DNA of 32,772 nucleotides, taken from Deltaproteobacteria bacterium. GTDB taxonomy: Bacteria; Desulfobacterota; DSM-4660; Desulfatiglandales; HGW-15. This document shows, piece after piece, positions 7,245 through 15,900 of this stretch. A program made the translations under genes and the position numbers. The notes under the pieces were generated by a model that saw only the letters and a list, made by a program, of their open reading frames with translations, was not told the origin of the DNA and made no database searches. The DNA is taken from NCBI GenBank assembly GCA_019310525.1, contig JAFDEE010000066.1, positions 1-32,772 of the forward strand, in the 5' to 3' direction. Position 1 is the first letter of the stretch; each line of letters starts with the position of its first letter.

Positions 7245-8234
7245 ATGGGCCGTTTAAAGTTAAGCACATTCCTCCAGATGAGGGTGAATGTCTTCCTTTA
7301 TTTGACTTTTGGGTGGAAGACTGCGAAACTCATCCTGTTTTTCCTAGGAAAACTGTACTTTTTCTTCCATAAGAAAGAGAAGAAGCGGATCATCGGCGCT
7401 GCATCTAGTGCCCTTTTGCCCGACGGGAGCGGGAGGATCCCAAGGAGACTTGCCAAGGAGATCTTTAACGGTATCCTGTCCCATTACTACGAAAAGATGT
7501 TCATCGCCTTCGAGACCCCTGAAAAAGCGGCGCATTTTCTGAACAGGCATGTACAGAAAGATGATTTGGCCATTCTTCACAGGAAATTGCTTGCAGGGAA
7601 AGGGGTGATAATCGTAACAGGGCATTACGGCGCCATCGAGTACATCCCTTGCCTGCTCGCGGTCAATGATTTCCCGGTTACCATGATCGCACGTTTCAAT
7701 TCCCGTAAGTTGAGAGACAAGGTACATGCTCAGGCGGTGCATTACGGGATCAAATTAATCGACGTCACCGAGGAGGGAAACGTTGTCAAAAGAGCAATCG
7801 GGGAGTTGAGACTGAACCGCGTCCTGATCACTGAATGTGATGAAATTGAGGAATGGCGTCCTTCCCGAAAGGAAAAGATCAGTTTCCTTGGAAGGATGAC
7901 GGGACTGGACAGAACCATCAATGTAATCCATCGGAGGAGCGGGGCCGAGGTTCTTTTCGGGGTGATCCATCGATACGACCTGAACCATTACGCGCTCAGG
8001 ATGTACTCATACGAAAAGATGGCCGAGATTTTGGGTCATCTGGAGCATCGTTCAGTGGGTGAGACAGTGTTGAAATTCCTCGAACTCTGTATCCTTTCAA
8101 ATCCCGATCAGTGGTACCAGTGGAAGGAATACGCTATGATGGCCGCACCTCTTTCGAAGGGAGGCACCGGGCACATTCCCCGGAGGCCTGGTATGCCGTG
8201 TGAAGGCCCGGTGCCGGGCTATGCCTTGCCGTGA
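7245..8234 (+). CDS. LpxL/HtrB-family lysophospholipid acyltransferase
   Basis: About 329 residues. The family catalytic motif HxxxxE is present as TGHYGAIEYIP, with His127 and Glu132 counted from ATG 7245. NPDQWYQWKEYAMM near the C-terminus matches the conserved PEQWxWxHxRW region. An N-terminal hydrophobic stretch (VFLYLTFGWKTAKLILFFLG) gives membrane attachment. Proteins of this family transfer an acyl chain to lipid A or related lipids at the inner membrane. I chose ATG 7245 because GAGGA sits 8 bases upstream; ATG 7230 and 7239 are in frame but lack a spaced ribosome site. It is the first gene of a tight four-gene run. The true acceptor lipid is unknown. Confidence 0.85.
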   Translation: MGRLKLSTFLQMRVNVFLYLTFGWKTAKLILFFLGKLYFFFHKKEKKRIIGAASSALLPDGSGRIPRRLAKEIFNGILSHYYEKMFIAFETPEKAAHFLNRHVQKDDLAILHRKLLAGKGVIIVTGHYGAIEYIPCLLAVNDFPVTMIARFNSRKLRDKVHAQAVHYGIKLIDVTEEGNVVKRAIGELRLNRVLITECDEIEEWRPSRKEKISFLGRMTGLDRTINVIHRRSGAEVLFGVIHRYDLNHYALRMYSYEKMAEILGHLEHRSVGETVLKFLELCILSNPDQWYQWKEYAMMAAPLSKGGTGHIPRRPGMPCEGPVPGYALP

Positions 8235-8271
8235 CACTCCCCCATTTGCCTGGATATCGTGGAGACTTTTC

Positions 8272-9822
8272 ATGGAAACCCCATTGATACTACTGATGGA
8301 GCCCCTGTCAAAAAACATAGGAATGTATGTTCCCGCCTATCCGCTTCCTCTGGTGGAGATAGCAAGTTACGTGAAAAGGCTTTATCCGGAATCCCGGATC
8401 CGGATCCTGTCTTTGCCTGTTGATTATGGCCTGCCACTTACACGAGAGGGCAAGGAACTCATATATGACGAAGTCCTCCGGGACCTGGACGGTTTAAATC
8501 CCGCATGTATCGGGATTTCCTGCACTGCCATCGCCCAGGCCCAAGAGGTTATCGACCTGTGCGATCGTATCAAGGAGGCGGACCCCGACGCCTTCTTGTT
8601 TGTGGGTGGGTACTTCCCCACTCTTTACTACGAAGAAATGCTATCCAGGACATCGTCTATCGATCTCGTTGTTCGCGGCGAGGGAGAGATTCCTCTGGCC
8701 GGTATCGTGAAAGCCTTTGAAAGGGGGCGGGACCCACGAAAGGATGATATCCCCAACCTGGTCTGGAAAGAGGAGGGGAAACTTCTTTTCAGCAAAGACC
8801 TGGTACGCTTTGACCCCAAAAAAAAGCCCCCTCTGGACCCGAGCCCCCTGAAGTCTCTCTCGGACTATGATCTCCTGCCCTATGCCTTCAGCAGGGGGTG
8901 TACCTTTCGATGTACTTTCTGCATGGAGTCTTACATGAGACCAGGTTGGAGGGAGGTTCCGGAAAAGGTCGTGAAGGAAGACCTCGCCATGCTTTCCAGG
9001 GAGAGCCGCGCCCGGATGATACTGGTCAGTGACGCCCTTTTCAAGTCAATCGATCTTCTTCCCTTTGTTCAGTCCTTGGGAATGAAGGTCAACTTCGAGA
9101 CGAGGGGCGATATAATGGACCCCTCGGCTTTTCCCAAGATCGCGGGGGCCTGCGGCTCGCTGGCCATCGGTTTGGAATCCGCGAGTTTCGATACACTGAA
9201 GTGGATGAACAAGGTCCGGAACCGGGAGCATTACGAGCATTACATTAATAATACCCGTGCCATCTTCAGACAGGCCGCTGAACATGAAATTCCGATCATG
9301 GTTTTCATGATCGCCGGATTTCCAGGGGACGGGGAAGAAGACCTGGAGGAGACCCTTCGTTTTGCTGAAGAACTCGCTGAATATGGCGGACCGGGAGGAC
9401 ACGTTTTCAAGATAGGTGAATGCAGGGTCTATCCCAAGACCAGGCTCCACCAATTGGCATCGTCAATGTCCGATGTGATCTTTGACGATCAAGGGGTTTT
9501 CGGGGATAATGTTGTAAGGCGACCTTCCAGAGGTCTGGATTTCGACAAGGTGCTTTCCTATATGCAGAAGATTTATCAGTTGTCCAGGATAACCCCCCTG
9601 CTTCAGGAAAGTCTGTGGACCTTGATGCCCTTTTTCAGATTTCCACCCGAGGTCTTTGCTGATGAAACGGTGCCGGGATCCTGTTTTCGTGACAAGGGTA
9701 GAACGGTCCTTCGGGCCAAGATGGAAAGCCTTTCGGAGTTTCGCCGCATTGCTCCAGCACTCGCCGGCAAGTATGAGGGATTGATGTCTGGGCCAAGGAG
9801 CACCCGAAATTTGCCCCTCTGA
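8272..9822 (+). CDS. B12-binding-domain radical SAM protein
   Basis: 516 residues. The N-terminal half (about 1-150) has the cobalamin-binding-type fold signature, with PAYPLPLVEIASYVKR, VGGYFPTLYYEEM and VVRGEGE. The radical SAM cluster motif is CTFRCTFC (Cys210, Cys214, Cys217), followed by a typical GLES-type GLESASFDTLKWMNK and FMIAGFPGDGEED. Family members do radical methylation or ring rearrangement on lipids, tetrapyrroles, peptides and others. I chose ATG 8272 (GGAG 7 bases upstream) rather than an upstream in-frame start at 8200 inside the previous gene. It lies 37 bp after the acyltransferase and 10 bp before the kinase, so it is probably co-transcribed. The substrate is unknown; a lipid substrate is only a guess from the neighbour. 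Confidence 0.9.
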   Translation: METPLILLMEPLSKNIGMYVPAYPLPLVEIASYVKRLYPESRIRILSLPVDYGLPLTREGKELIYDEVLRDLDGLNPACIGISCTAIAQAQEVIDLCDRIKEADPDAFLFVGGYFPTLYYEEMLSRTSSIDLVVRGEGEIPLAGIVKAFERGRDPRKDDIPNLVWKEEGKLLFSKDLVRFDPKKKPPLDPSPLKSLSDYDLLPYAFSRGCTFRCTFCMESYMRPGWREVPEKVVKEDLAMLSRESRARMILVSDALFKSIDLLPFVQSLGMKVNFETRGDIMDPSAFPKIAGACGSLAIGLESASFDTLKWMNKVRNREHYEHYINNTRAIFRQAAEHEIPIMVFMIAGFPGDGEEDLEETLRFAEELAEYGGPGGHVFKIGECRVYPKTRLHQLASSMSDVIFDDQGVFGDNVVRRPSRGLDFDKVLSYMQKIYQLSRITPLLQESLWTLMPFFRFPPEVFADETVPGSCFRDKGRTVLRAKMESLSEFRRIAPALAGKYEGLMSGPRSTRNLPL

Positions 9823-9832
9823 GGGGTTCCGG

Positions 9833-11884
9833 ATGGGAGGCCTCTTTGGAATGGAGAAAGAACTCAATTGCATCAATTCAAAGGCCATCTTCGATTATGT
9901 AAGGGCCCATAACAAGGGGGATGTCTCTGGCTTGTTGGGTGACCTCGATCCTGAAATCGACGATCTACCTGATCCTGAAGCCTTCTTGACCGATCCGAAC
10001 AACTGGATTTCCTGCACAGTGGGGGCCAAGCTATATGAACGGGCCCGACGGATCCTGAAGGATGAGAGGGCGGCATTCAAAATAGCAAAGTTCGCTGTTG
10101 AGACGACCACCCTGGGTTATACCCAGGGAATCATCGTCAAGACCTTCTGGTCGACGAAAAAAGGCCTCAAAAATCTGAGAAAGATCAACGAGAAGTGGAA
10201 CAGGAATAAACGAATCGAACTCGTTCACTTGAAGAAGCGGGAGGCCGTGATCAGGCTCCACTGGTATCCAGAGATGGGTTCGACAAAGGATTTTTGCCTG
10301 ATGAATCAAGGATCTTACAGGTATATGCCACGGGTCTGGGGCGCGAGACCCCTGAATCTCGAAGAGACCTGCTGCTTCTTTGAGGGCGGCCCATATTGCG
10401 AATATCGTCTTACGTGGTCGGCGAGAAATCGGTTTCATGAAATCCTCTCCAGGTTTTTCACCACCAAGTCCGTCCTCATGGATACCATCAAGGAGATGGA
10501 AGAGGACAAGAAGGTTATTGAGGAGAAGTATGAGGAGGTCAATCGCCTCAATCTCGAGCTGAATCAAAAGATCAAGCAGCTCACCGCCATCCAGGAGACC
10601 GGTAAGGCCATCCTTTCGATCCTGGACCTGGAAGAGCTTCTTGAGGTGATCATGAACATCCTCTCAAATGTCTGTAAAATCAACCGGGCCATCATAATGC
10701 TTGTGAATCCCAAAGAGAGGTGCCTCGAGTATCTATATGGGGCGGGCTTTGAGGGGGAGGTGCCTGAAGCGATCAAGAATTACAAGGTTCCTTTGGACAG
10801 GCTTAGTAATACCCTGGCAAGGGTCGCCAGTGTCGGAAGGTCGGAATATATTCCGGAAGTGCGGAATTCGCGCCTGAGGAAGGGTAATATCCTTTTGACT
10901 TACGGGAATCCGGAGTCCGTTTACGTAGTGCCCCTTATTACGCGTTCAAGGGTCATCGGGGTGATCGCAACGGATGCCGTTGAAAAGGGAGGGGTTCCGG
11001 AGGCTACCCGTGAGACTCTGGAAATTTTTGCTCCCCAGATTGCGATCGCAATTGAAAACGCCAAGCTGTACCGGCGATTGAGCAAGCAGATGGAGGAACT
11101 CAGGCGTTCCCACGCCCTGTTGAGCCGGGCCGAAAAGTTTTCTTTCCTCGGCAACCTTTCAGCAAGGCTTGCCCATGAAATAAAGAATCCCATGACGGCC
11201 ATCGGGACCTTTATCCAAATGCTTCCCCATAAGTACGACGACGAGGAGTTCCGAAACAATTTTTATAATATCGCCCTGGAAGAAACGGCCAGGGTAAACA
11301 ACCTGATCACGGAACTCCTGGATCTCGTCAAGACCCATGAACCTCACTTCCAGTTGGAGGATCTCCATGATCTAATAAACCGGATGATCCTGTTGGTCTC
11401 CCCACAGAGCAATGCAAAGAAGATAAAGGTTTCCACTTTCTTTGATCCAGAGGTCGGGAGAATATGGATGGATTCGGAGAAAATGAAACAAGTTATTTTG
11501 AACCTCTTGTCCAACGCAGTGGAGTTCACACCGGAAGGAGGAAAGATTGATGTTACGACCCTGAAGACCCGTGATGGCCGATCCTCCGAAATAGTCCGCA
11601 TAGAGATTCGGGACACGGGGATCGGCATCCCCCCGGAGAACTTAGAGAAGGTTTTCGATCCCTATTTCACAACCAAACACAAGAGCAGTATCCACAATGG
11701 AACGGGATTGGGTCTCTTTATCGCCCATAAGAATATGGAGGATCACAAAGGAAGCATCGAGGTGGACAGCAAGGTAAATGAAGGAACCGTGTTCACCCTG
11801 AGTCTCCCTCAAAATCCCTCCATGTCTTCTTCCACTCTGCCCCCGGGGAGGAATCATGAGGCTGGATTCTGTAAAGATCTATAG
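9833..11884 (+). CDS. GAF-domain sensor histidine kinase with an unusual N-terminal sensor
   Basis: 683 residues, with no membrane segment seen. Residues 1-200 form an uncharacterised sensory region ending in EETCCFFEGGPYCEYRL, which resembles the Cys-containing end of V4R-type ligand domains (low confidence). A coiled coil (215-255) leads to a GAF domain (about 255-410), then HisKA with phospho-acceptor His448 (ARLAHEIKNPM), then HATPase with NLLSNA (557-562), DTGIGIP (594-600) and GTGLGL (623-628). It would phosphorylate a response regulator; the divergent NtrC-family regulator is the closest candidate. ATG 9833 has GAGGGG upstream; ATG 9851 is an equally usable start. Its end overlaps the next gene by 29 bp, implying translational coupling. 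Confidence 0.92.
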   Translation: MGGLFGMEKELNCINSKAIFDYVRAHNKGDVSGLLGDLDPEIDDLPDPEAFLTDPNNWISCTVGAKLYERARRILKDERAAFKIAKFAVETTTLGYTQGIIVKTFWSTKKGLKNLRKINEKWNRNKRIELVHLKKREAVIRLHWYPEMGSTKDFCLMNQGSYRYMPRVWGARPLNLEETCCFFEGGPYCEYRLTWSARNRFHEILSRFFTTKSVLMDTIKEMEEDKKVIEEKYEEVNRLNLELNQKIKQLTAIQETGKAILSILDLEELLEVIMNILSNVCKINRAIIMLVNPKERCLEYLYGAGFEGEVPEAIKNYKVPLDRLSNTLARVASVGRSEYIPEVRNSRLRKGNILLTYGNPESVYVVPLITRSRVIGVIATDAVEKGGVPEATRETLEIFAPQIAIAIENAKLYRRLSKQMEELRRSHALLSRAEKFSFLGNLSARLAHEIKNPMTAIGTFIQMLPHKYDDEEFRNNFYNIALEETARVNNLITELLDLVKTHEPHFQLEDLHDLINRMILLVSPQSNAKKIKVSTFFDPEVGRIWMDSEKMKQVILNLLSNAVEFTPEGGKIDVTTLKTRDGRSSEIVRIEIRDTGIGIPPENLEKVFDPYFTTKHKSSIHNGTGLGLFIAHKNMEDHKGSIEVDSKVNEGTVFTLSLPQNPSMSSSTLPPGRNHEAGFCKDL

Positions 11885-13007
11885 TCTTTCTCTCCCATTC
11901 TCCATCCCTTTCTCCCATGCCTTGAAGCACAGGTTTTCCGCAAACAACATTGCCGTTGAAGTGTCCGCTGGAAAAGGGGAGTTGAGGGGATACGGCGAAG
12001 GAGCTCCGAGGCCTTACGTGACGGGCGAGTCCCAGGGAAGTGCTTTGATCGATGCCGGCCGCCTGGTGAATCGTCCCTCCTTTCCCTGGAACCTGGAAGA
12101 GCCGGGGCAGATCTGGGACTATATCGACAGCCTGCCTCCAGGAAAGATCCACCATTCCACCACCTGCGCCATCGAGACGGCCCTCTTGGATATCCTCGCC
12201 CGAAGCCGGGAGAAGTCGATCAACGACTTTTTTTCAAAGGATTTCTATACCGGGAATGTGGTTTACGGGTCTGCCATACCCTTAGGTGACGGAAAAGTCG
12301 TCAAGGAGTTCGGGCGCAGGATCCGGGAGTTGGGGATCAATCGGGTGAAACTCAAACTTGGACGGAATATCGAGGAAAGTCGCTCCGCCCTCAAGGCTAT
12401 CTCCATGGTCTTCGGAAACGATTATGACCTCAAGATCGACGTAAATATGGCCTGGAACCGTGAGCAAACCATGGCCCACCTGCCGCTCCTCCAGGCCTTC
12501 AGGGTCAGCGTCCTTGAACAACCCCTGGTCCCCTGCGACCCGGATATCAATCTCTTGGCCCCGGCAATAAGGGAGGCGGGTATCCAGTTGATGGCGGATG
12601 AATCGGTTTGCACTCTCGGTGAATTAGAGCGTGTGATGGAAGAAGGCCATTACAGAATGGTAAACATCCGGTTATCCAAGTGCGGAGGGTTTAGAAAATG
12701 CCTTGAAATGATTGAATATCTCCGTTCCGGTGGTACAGCCTTCCAGATCGGCTGCCACCTTGGAGAATCGGGAATCCTGTCGGCGGCAGGAAGGGCGTTG
12801 AGCCTCCTCTGTGGGGATGCCCGTTATCACGACGGCTCTTACGATGCCTTCCTTTTAAGGGAGAATGTTACGGATCAACCCGTGTCCTTCGGGAAGGGAG
12901 GAATCGCGGAGCCCTTGAAGGGGCCCGGCCTGGGGGTAGAAATCGACCGGGATCGACTCCTGCGGCTCAGCGGGGGAAGACCCCGCATCACGATCCTGCG
13001 GCCCTGA
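11856..13007 (+). CDS. Enolase-superfamily enzyme, dipeptide epimerase / muconate cycloisomerase type
   Basis: 383 residues. The catalytic and metal residues of the muconate-lactonising-enzyme subgroup are visible: the KxK motif VKLKLG (Lys165, Lys167), metal ligands Asp195 (KIDVNMAW), Glu221 (LEQP) and Asp248 (ADESV), and a second-side Lys275 (RLSKCGG). The GCHLGESGILSAAGRAL loop resembles L-Ala-D/L-Glu epimerases and o-succinylbenzoate synthases. Dipeptide epimerases act in murein peptide recycling. No menaquinone genes are nearby, which makes the epimerase reading more likely, but specificity cannot be settled from sequence. GGGGAGGA just upstream of ATG 11856 confirms the start despite overlapping the kinase stop. 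Confidence 0.85.
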   Translation: MRLDSVKIYSLSLPFSIPFSHALKHRFSANNIAVEVSAGKGELRGYGEGAPRPYVTGESQGSALIDAGRLVNRPSFPWNLEEPGQIWDYIDSLPPGKIHHSTTCAIETALLDILARSREKSINDFFSKDFYTGNVVYGSAIPLGDGKVVKEFGRRIRELGINRVKLKLGRNIEESRSALKAISMVFGNDYDLKIDVNMAWNREQTMAHLPLLQAFRVSVLEQPLVPCDPDINLLAPAIREAGIQLMADESVCTLGELERVMEEGHYRMVNIRLSKCGGFRKCLEMIEYLRSGGTAFQIGCHLGESGILSAAGRALSLLCGDARYHDGSYDAFLLRENVTDQPVSFGKGGIAEPLKGPGLGVEIDRDRLLRLSGGRPRITILRP

Positions 13008-13033
13008 GATCATCCTGGACCCCGGCCTATGTT

Positions 13034-14965
13034 CTATTCTTCTTCAGGTGATTGGAGGAAGAAAAGGGAGAAGAGGGTGCCGCCGGAACTCAGGCAGTCT
13101 TCCCGCCGGGTGCAATGGGGACACGAGGAGATCCTGCCCGGGCATTGATCCCTCGGTCCCGGAATGAAGCGGCATCGGTCGGATATCATCTCTATTTTGA
13201 AGCGGAACCTTTCGGCGAAAATTTTTGTTCTCAGAAGATCCGCCCCTTTCCCCCCGGCGTTGAAATCGAACGGTCTCTTCGAAGAGTAGTCCATGGTATC
13301 CTGTGTCGCGAAGAAGCCCTCGAAAATTCTTTTGTGATAAGCTTCTGGAATCCCCACCCCGTAATCCCGGATCTTCAAGGCTGCACCATTACCGCGATGC
13401 TCAAGGATCACCTCGATTTCTCCTTCATCCGGTGTGTTCTCAATAGCATTTCTTAAAAGACCGTCAAAGGCTTTTTGAAGGGGGTCCCTGGGCATGAATA
13501 CCGGCGACGGCGTGTCATCAATATGAGTGATTATTTCCAACTCACGGTGGGAAAAGCGGGACCTCAAGAATTCGATTCGTTCCCGGACCATGTCTCCAAG
13601 ATCTATTTCGGTAGGAGGCATCTCCTTCGGTCCAAAAAGTTTCCGGATTTCTTCCCGTACTTTTTCAATTACATCGTTGGGGCCGATATGTTTGCTGATG
13701 AGGGTCTCCAATTCATCCGCACATTGGGAAAGAAGGAAAGAGAGGGTTTGATAAGCGGGAGGGGTTTTTCCTTCCATGATGTCCTGGGCCTCATACTGAA
13801 TGTCCTTGATCCGGTCGATGTTGCGTTTCATCCGATCGACGTTGGATTTCCATTTTTCTCCGGGTAATTCCTTGAGGGTTCGGACCAGGAGATCCAGGGT
13901 GCCCGACAAAATGGCCACAGGGGTTTTCAACTCATGGGAGAGGTGGTTGATGACCTTATCCTTCGCCCGGTTCAGTCCTTTGACCTCTTCATAGGCCTTT
14001 TTCAATTCACCCGTAACCCGTGCATTTTCCACCGAAAGGGCCACCGTTCCTGCTATCATATTCATGAGATCGACATCCCGTGGGTCAAAGTCTCCTTTCT
14101 TTTTATTGATGGCGCACAGGGCCCCGATGATGCGATCACGTCCTTTCAGGGGTACGAGAAGCAAGTTCCGGGTCTGGTACCCCAGCTTCCGGTCTCTTTC
14201 TCTGTGAAGTTCCTGTTCAAGGGAGGTATCGTCGATGACGAGAGGCTTCCCCGTTTTGATGACCCGACCGGCTATGAGTTGATCCATGGAAAAGCGGGTT
14301 TCCTTGGCCCTTTTTAATGAATCGGTGGTGTCATAGGCACCACCGAGCACGTATAGTTCCTGCTTTTGCTCGTCAAGGAGCACAACAACGGAACCTTCTG
14401 TGTCGATCAACCTTTTCACCTCGCCATTGATGAAGTCCAGAAGTTCTTCAAGGGCCGGATACTCCGGCAGGGCCGTGCTGATCCTCAAGATCGCCTCGTT
14501 GATCTTTGCGTTCCTCGTCTCCGCTGTGATATCCCTTAGGATGGCAATAACGCCGGAATCTCCCCCCTTTCCTTCAGAGAAAAAAGTCGCCCGGATGGCC
14601 ACGTCTAGAGTACGGCCGTCTTTAGTGAGGCGTTTTGTCTCATGGCTGAGTAGAACCTTCTCTTTAAAAAGTCGCCTCATGTTTCGGATGGTCTCTTTCC
14701 GTAACTCGGGAGGAATGAAGGGAATCAATTTCCCTTCCAGTTCTGAAAGGGTCCAGCCGAAGGTTTCGGTAAATGCGGGATTCACGTACTTGACTATACC
14801 TTCCCTCGTAAGGACCGCGATCGGATAAGGAGCGAAATTGAGGAGGGTAAGAGTCTTTTCCCCTTCTTTAAGTGAAGCCGTTTCGGCCCGACACCGGGAG
14901 AGTTCCGCTTCAAGCTCCCGGATTCTATCTAAAAGATTCGCCTCGTTTGATTCGTCGGCCACCAT
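13034..14965 (-). CDS. PAS/GAF sensor histidine kinase with a Cys-rich insert in the ATPase domain
   Basis: 643 residues. The N-terminus is a short coiled coil, then PAS (about 42-150), GAF (about 160-315), HisKA with His344 (NHLSHELKTPVA), and HATPase with the N-box GLLRNAIENTPDEG (502-515) and YGVGIP (535-540). Between the ATP-lid region and the final SSGGTLFSLFF strand lies a Cys-rich segment with Cys598, 608, 615, 618 and 624, including CPHC. That could bind zinc or an Fe-S cluster and sense redox state. I chose ATG 14965, preceded by GGAG, over an upstream GTG at 15097 that lies in GC-rich repetitive sequence. No cognate regulator is adjacent; the NtrC-family protein is a candidate. It is convergent with the epimerase operon. 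Confidence 0.92.
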   Translation of the reverse strand: MVADESNEANLLDRIRELEAELSRCRAETASLKEGEKTLTLLNFAPYPIAVLTREGIVKYVNPAFTETFGWTLSELEGKLIPFIPPELRKETIRNMRRLFKEKVLLSHETKRLTKDGRTLDVAIRATFFSEGKGGDSGVIAILRDITAETRNAKINEAILRISTALPEYPALEELLDFINGEVKRLIDTEGSVVVLLDEQKQELYVLGGAYDTTDSLKRAKETRFSMDQLIAGRVIKTGKPLVIDDTSLEQELHRERDRKLGYQTRNLLLVPLKGRDRIIGALCAINKKKGDFDPRDVDLMNMIAGTVALSVENARVTGELKKAYEEVKGLNRAKDKVINHLSHELKTPVAILSGTLDLLVRTLKELPGEKWKSNVDRMKRNIDRIKDIQYEAQDIMEGKTPPAYQTLSFLLSQCADELETLISKHIGPNDVIEKVREEIRKLFGPKEMPPTEIDLGDMVRERIEFLRSRFSHRELEIITHIDDTPSPVFMPRDPLQKAFDGLLRNAIENTPDEGEIEVILEHRGNGAALKIRDYGVGIPEAYHKRIFEGFFATQDTMDYSSKRPFDFNAGGKGADLLRTKIFAERFRFKIEMISDRCRFIPGPRDQCPGRISSCPHCTRREDCLSSGGTLFSLFFLQSPEEE

Positions 14966-15238
14966 CTGAAGATTCTCCGTGAAACGCCTTTCTAAACAAA
15001 GATTCTGGATGTTCTCCTCGCTAAAGTTTCCGTCAAAAAACGGCGGACGGGCCCGCCCGAGGCGGACAAGCCCGCCAAACGACCGGCGGGCAAGCACTGC
15101 GGATTTCGGCCCTTCATCTGTCCTGATTCTTCAGGGCTTAAATACGCTGGGCTCCCGGAGAATATCCCGAGCCCCTGCTTTCCGCTGGCTCCGGGGAAGC
15201 GTGAATCTAAAAGGCAACCAGTGCCCGTCCAAAAATTA
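14966..15238. other. Gene-free stretch upstream of the minus-strand histidine kinase
   Basis: It contains GC-rich repeated bits around 15046-15092 (GCGGACGGGCCCGCC and GCGGACAAGCCCGCC, with CCGGCGGGC), all able to fold locally. No clear promoter or gene was found. The segment ends at the target-site duplication of the next element. Confidence 0.4.
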
Positions 15239-15462
15239 GTGTCCATCCATAAAGCAGGCAATTTTTTCAAGGTCAAGGAAGGCGAAGATTTTAACCATCC
15301 CGCTTTAGGATGCCAAGCGGCAGAGGCACCATACATTGAAGTATTTCGAGGATTAAAATCTGAGCCTGACGCCGCTTGTCCGCCGCTGTCTCGCGGACTT
15401 GTCACGCCTTAGCCGTAGCGAAGGCGGAAGATTGGGCAAAAGGGCCATTTATGGATGGGCAC
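15239..15462 (+). mobile_element. Complete MITE-like element, 224 bp (copy 4)
   Basis: The left end GTGTCCATCCATAAA starts at 15239 and the right end TTTATGGATGGGCAC finishes at 15462, pairing at all but one position. AAATTA occurs directly before (15233-15238) and directly after (15463-15468), a perfect 6-bp target duplication. The internal arms AGATTTTAA/TTAAAATCT and a GC-rich right half are present. This is the longest copy and keeps the GCTTTAGGATGCCAAG block also seen in the degraded copy near 1.8 kb. Confidence 0.9.
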
Positions 15463-15468
15463 AAATTA

Positions 15469-15900
15469 AATTTGGGCACTAGGTAAGCATAGGATGGAAC
15501 CAAGGAAATCTCAAGGAGCTTTCAAGGGAAAGATCCATAACACGTTTTAAGCAACAGCTATGAGTCTCCATCGATTTTGAGATATGTGAGTTGCTTACCT
15601 GCCCAGCCTGTTAAAACAAAAGGAAAAAGCCTTGCATTATCAAGGATTTCTTGCTAAAAAGATCTAATTTTGGTTAAAGTTACTCAATTCAGTCAAGTTG
15701 GGTAGTGGGCCTCTTTCACCCGGGGAGAAAAATTGGAGGCCCACAGGAGCTCGGGTTCGCCCTTTTTCACCAAGGTGGTTTTCCAGGTCTCAACCAATCG
15801 GCATGATGGGTCCCCAGCGGCCTCGTTTGGTGGATTGTACCGTGAATCGATGTGAAAGGAAGTCCCGTCGGTCTGGAATGGCTTTTGTGGGTAAAGGCTT
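15469..15900. other. Gene-free leader region of the PP2C-like gene
   Basis: No gene supported. It is AT-rich at 15540-15700. It contains a strong inverted repeat, GTGGGCCTC at 15705-15713 with GAGGCCCAC at 15736-15744, which would form a hairpin about 160 bases ahead of the PP2C-like start if transcribed. Confidence 0.4.

Noticed and set aside
14966-15097. GTG-initiated N-terminal extension of the minus-strand histidine kinase
   Set aside because: It lies in GC-rich repetitive sequence with no domain; ATG 14965 has a GGAG site.
551-15462. CRISPR-like interpretation of the repeated elements
   Set aside because: Repeats are long, widely and irregularly spaced, and have terminal inverted repeats and target duplications rather than spacers; no cas genes.
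15622-15635. GG-N10-GC spacing resembling a sigma-54 promoter
   Set aside because: The -24 element is AGGAAA rather than TGGCAC; the match rests on four bases only.
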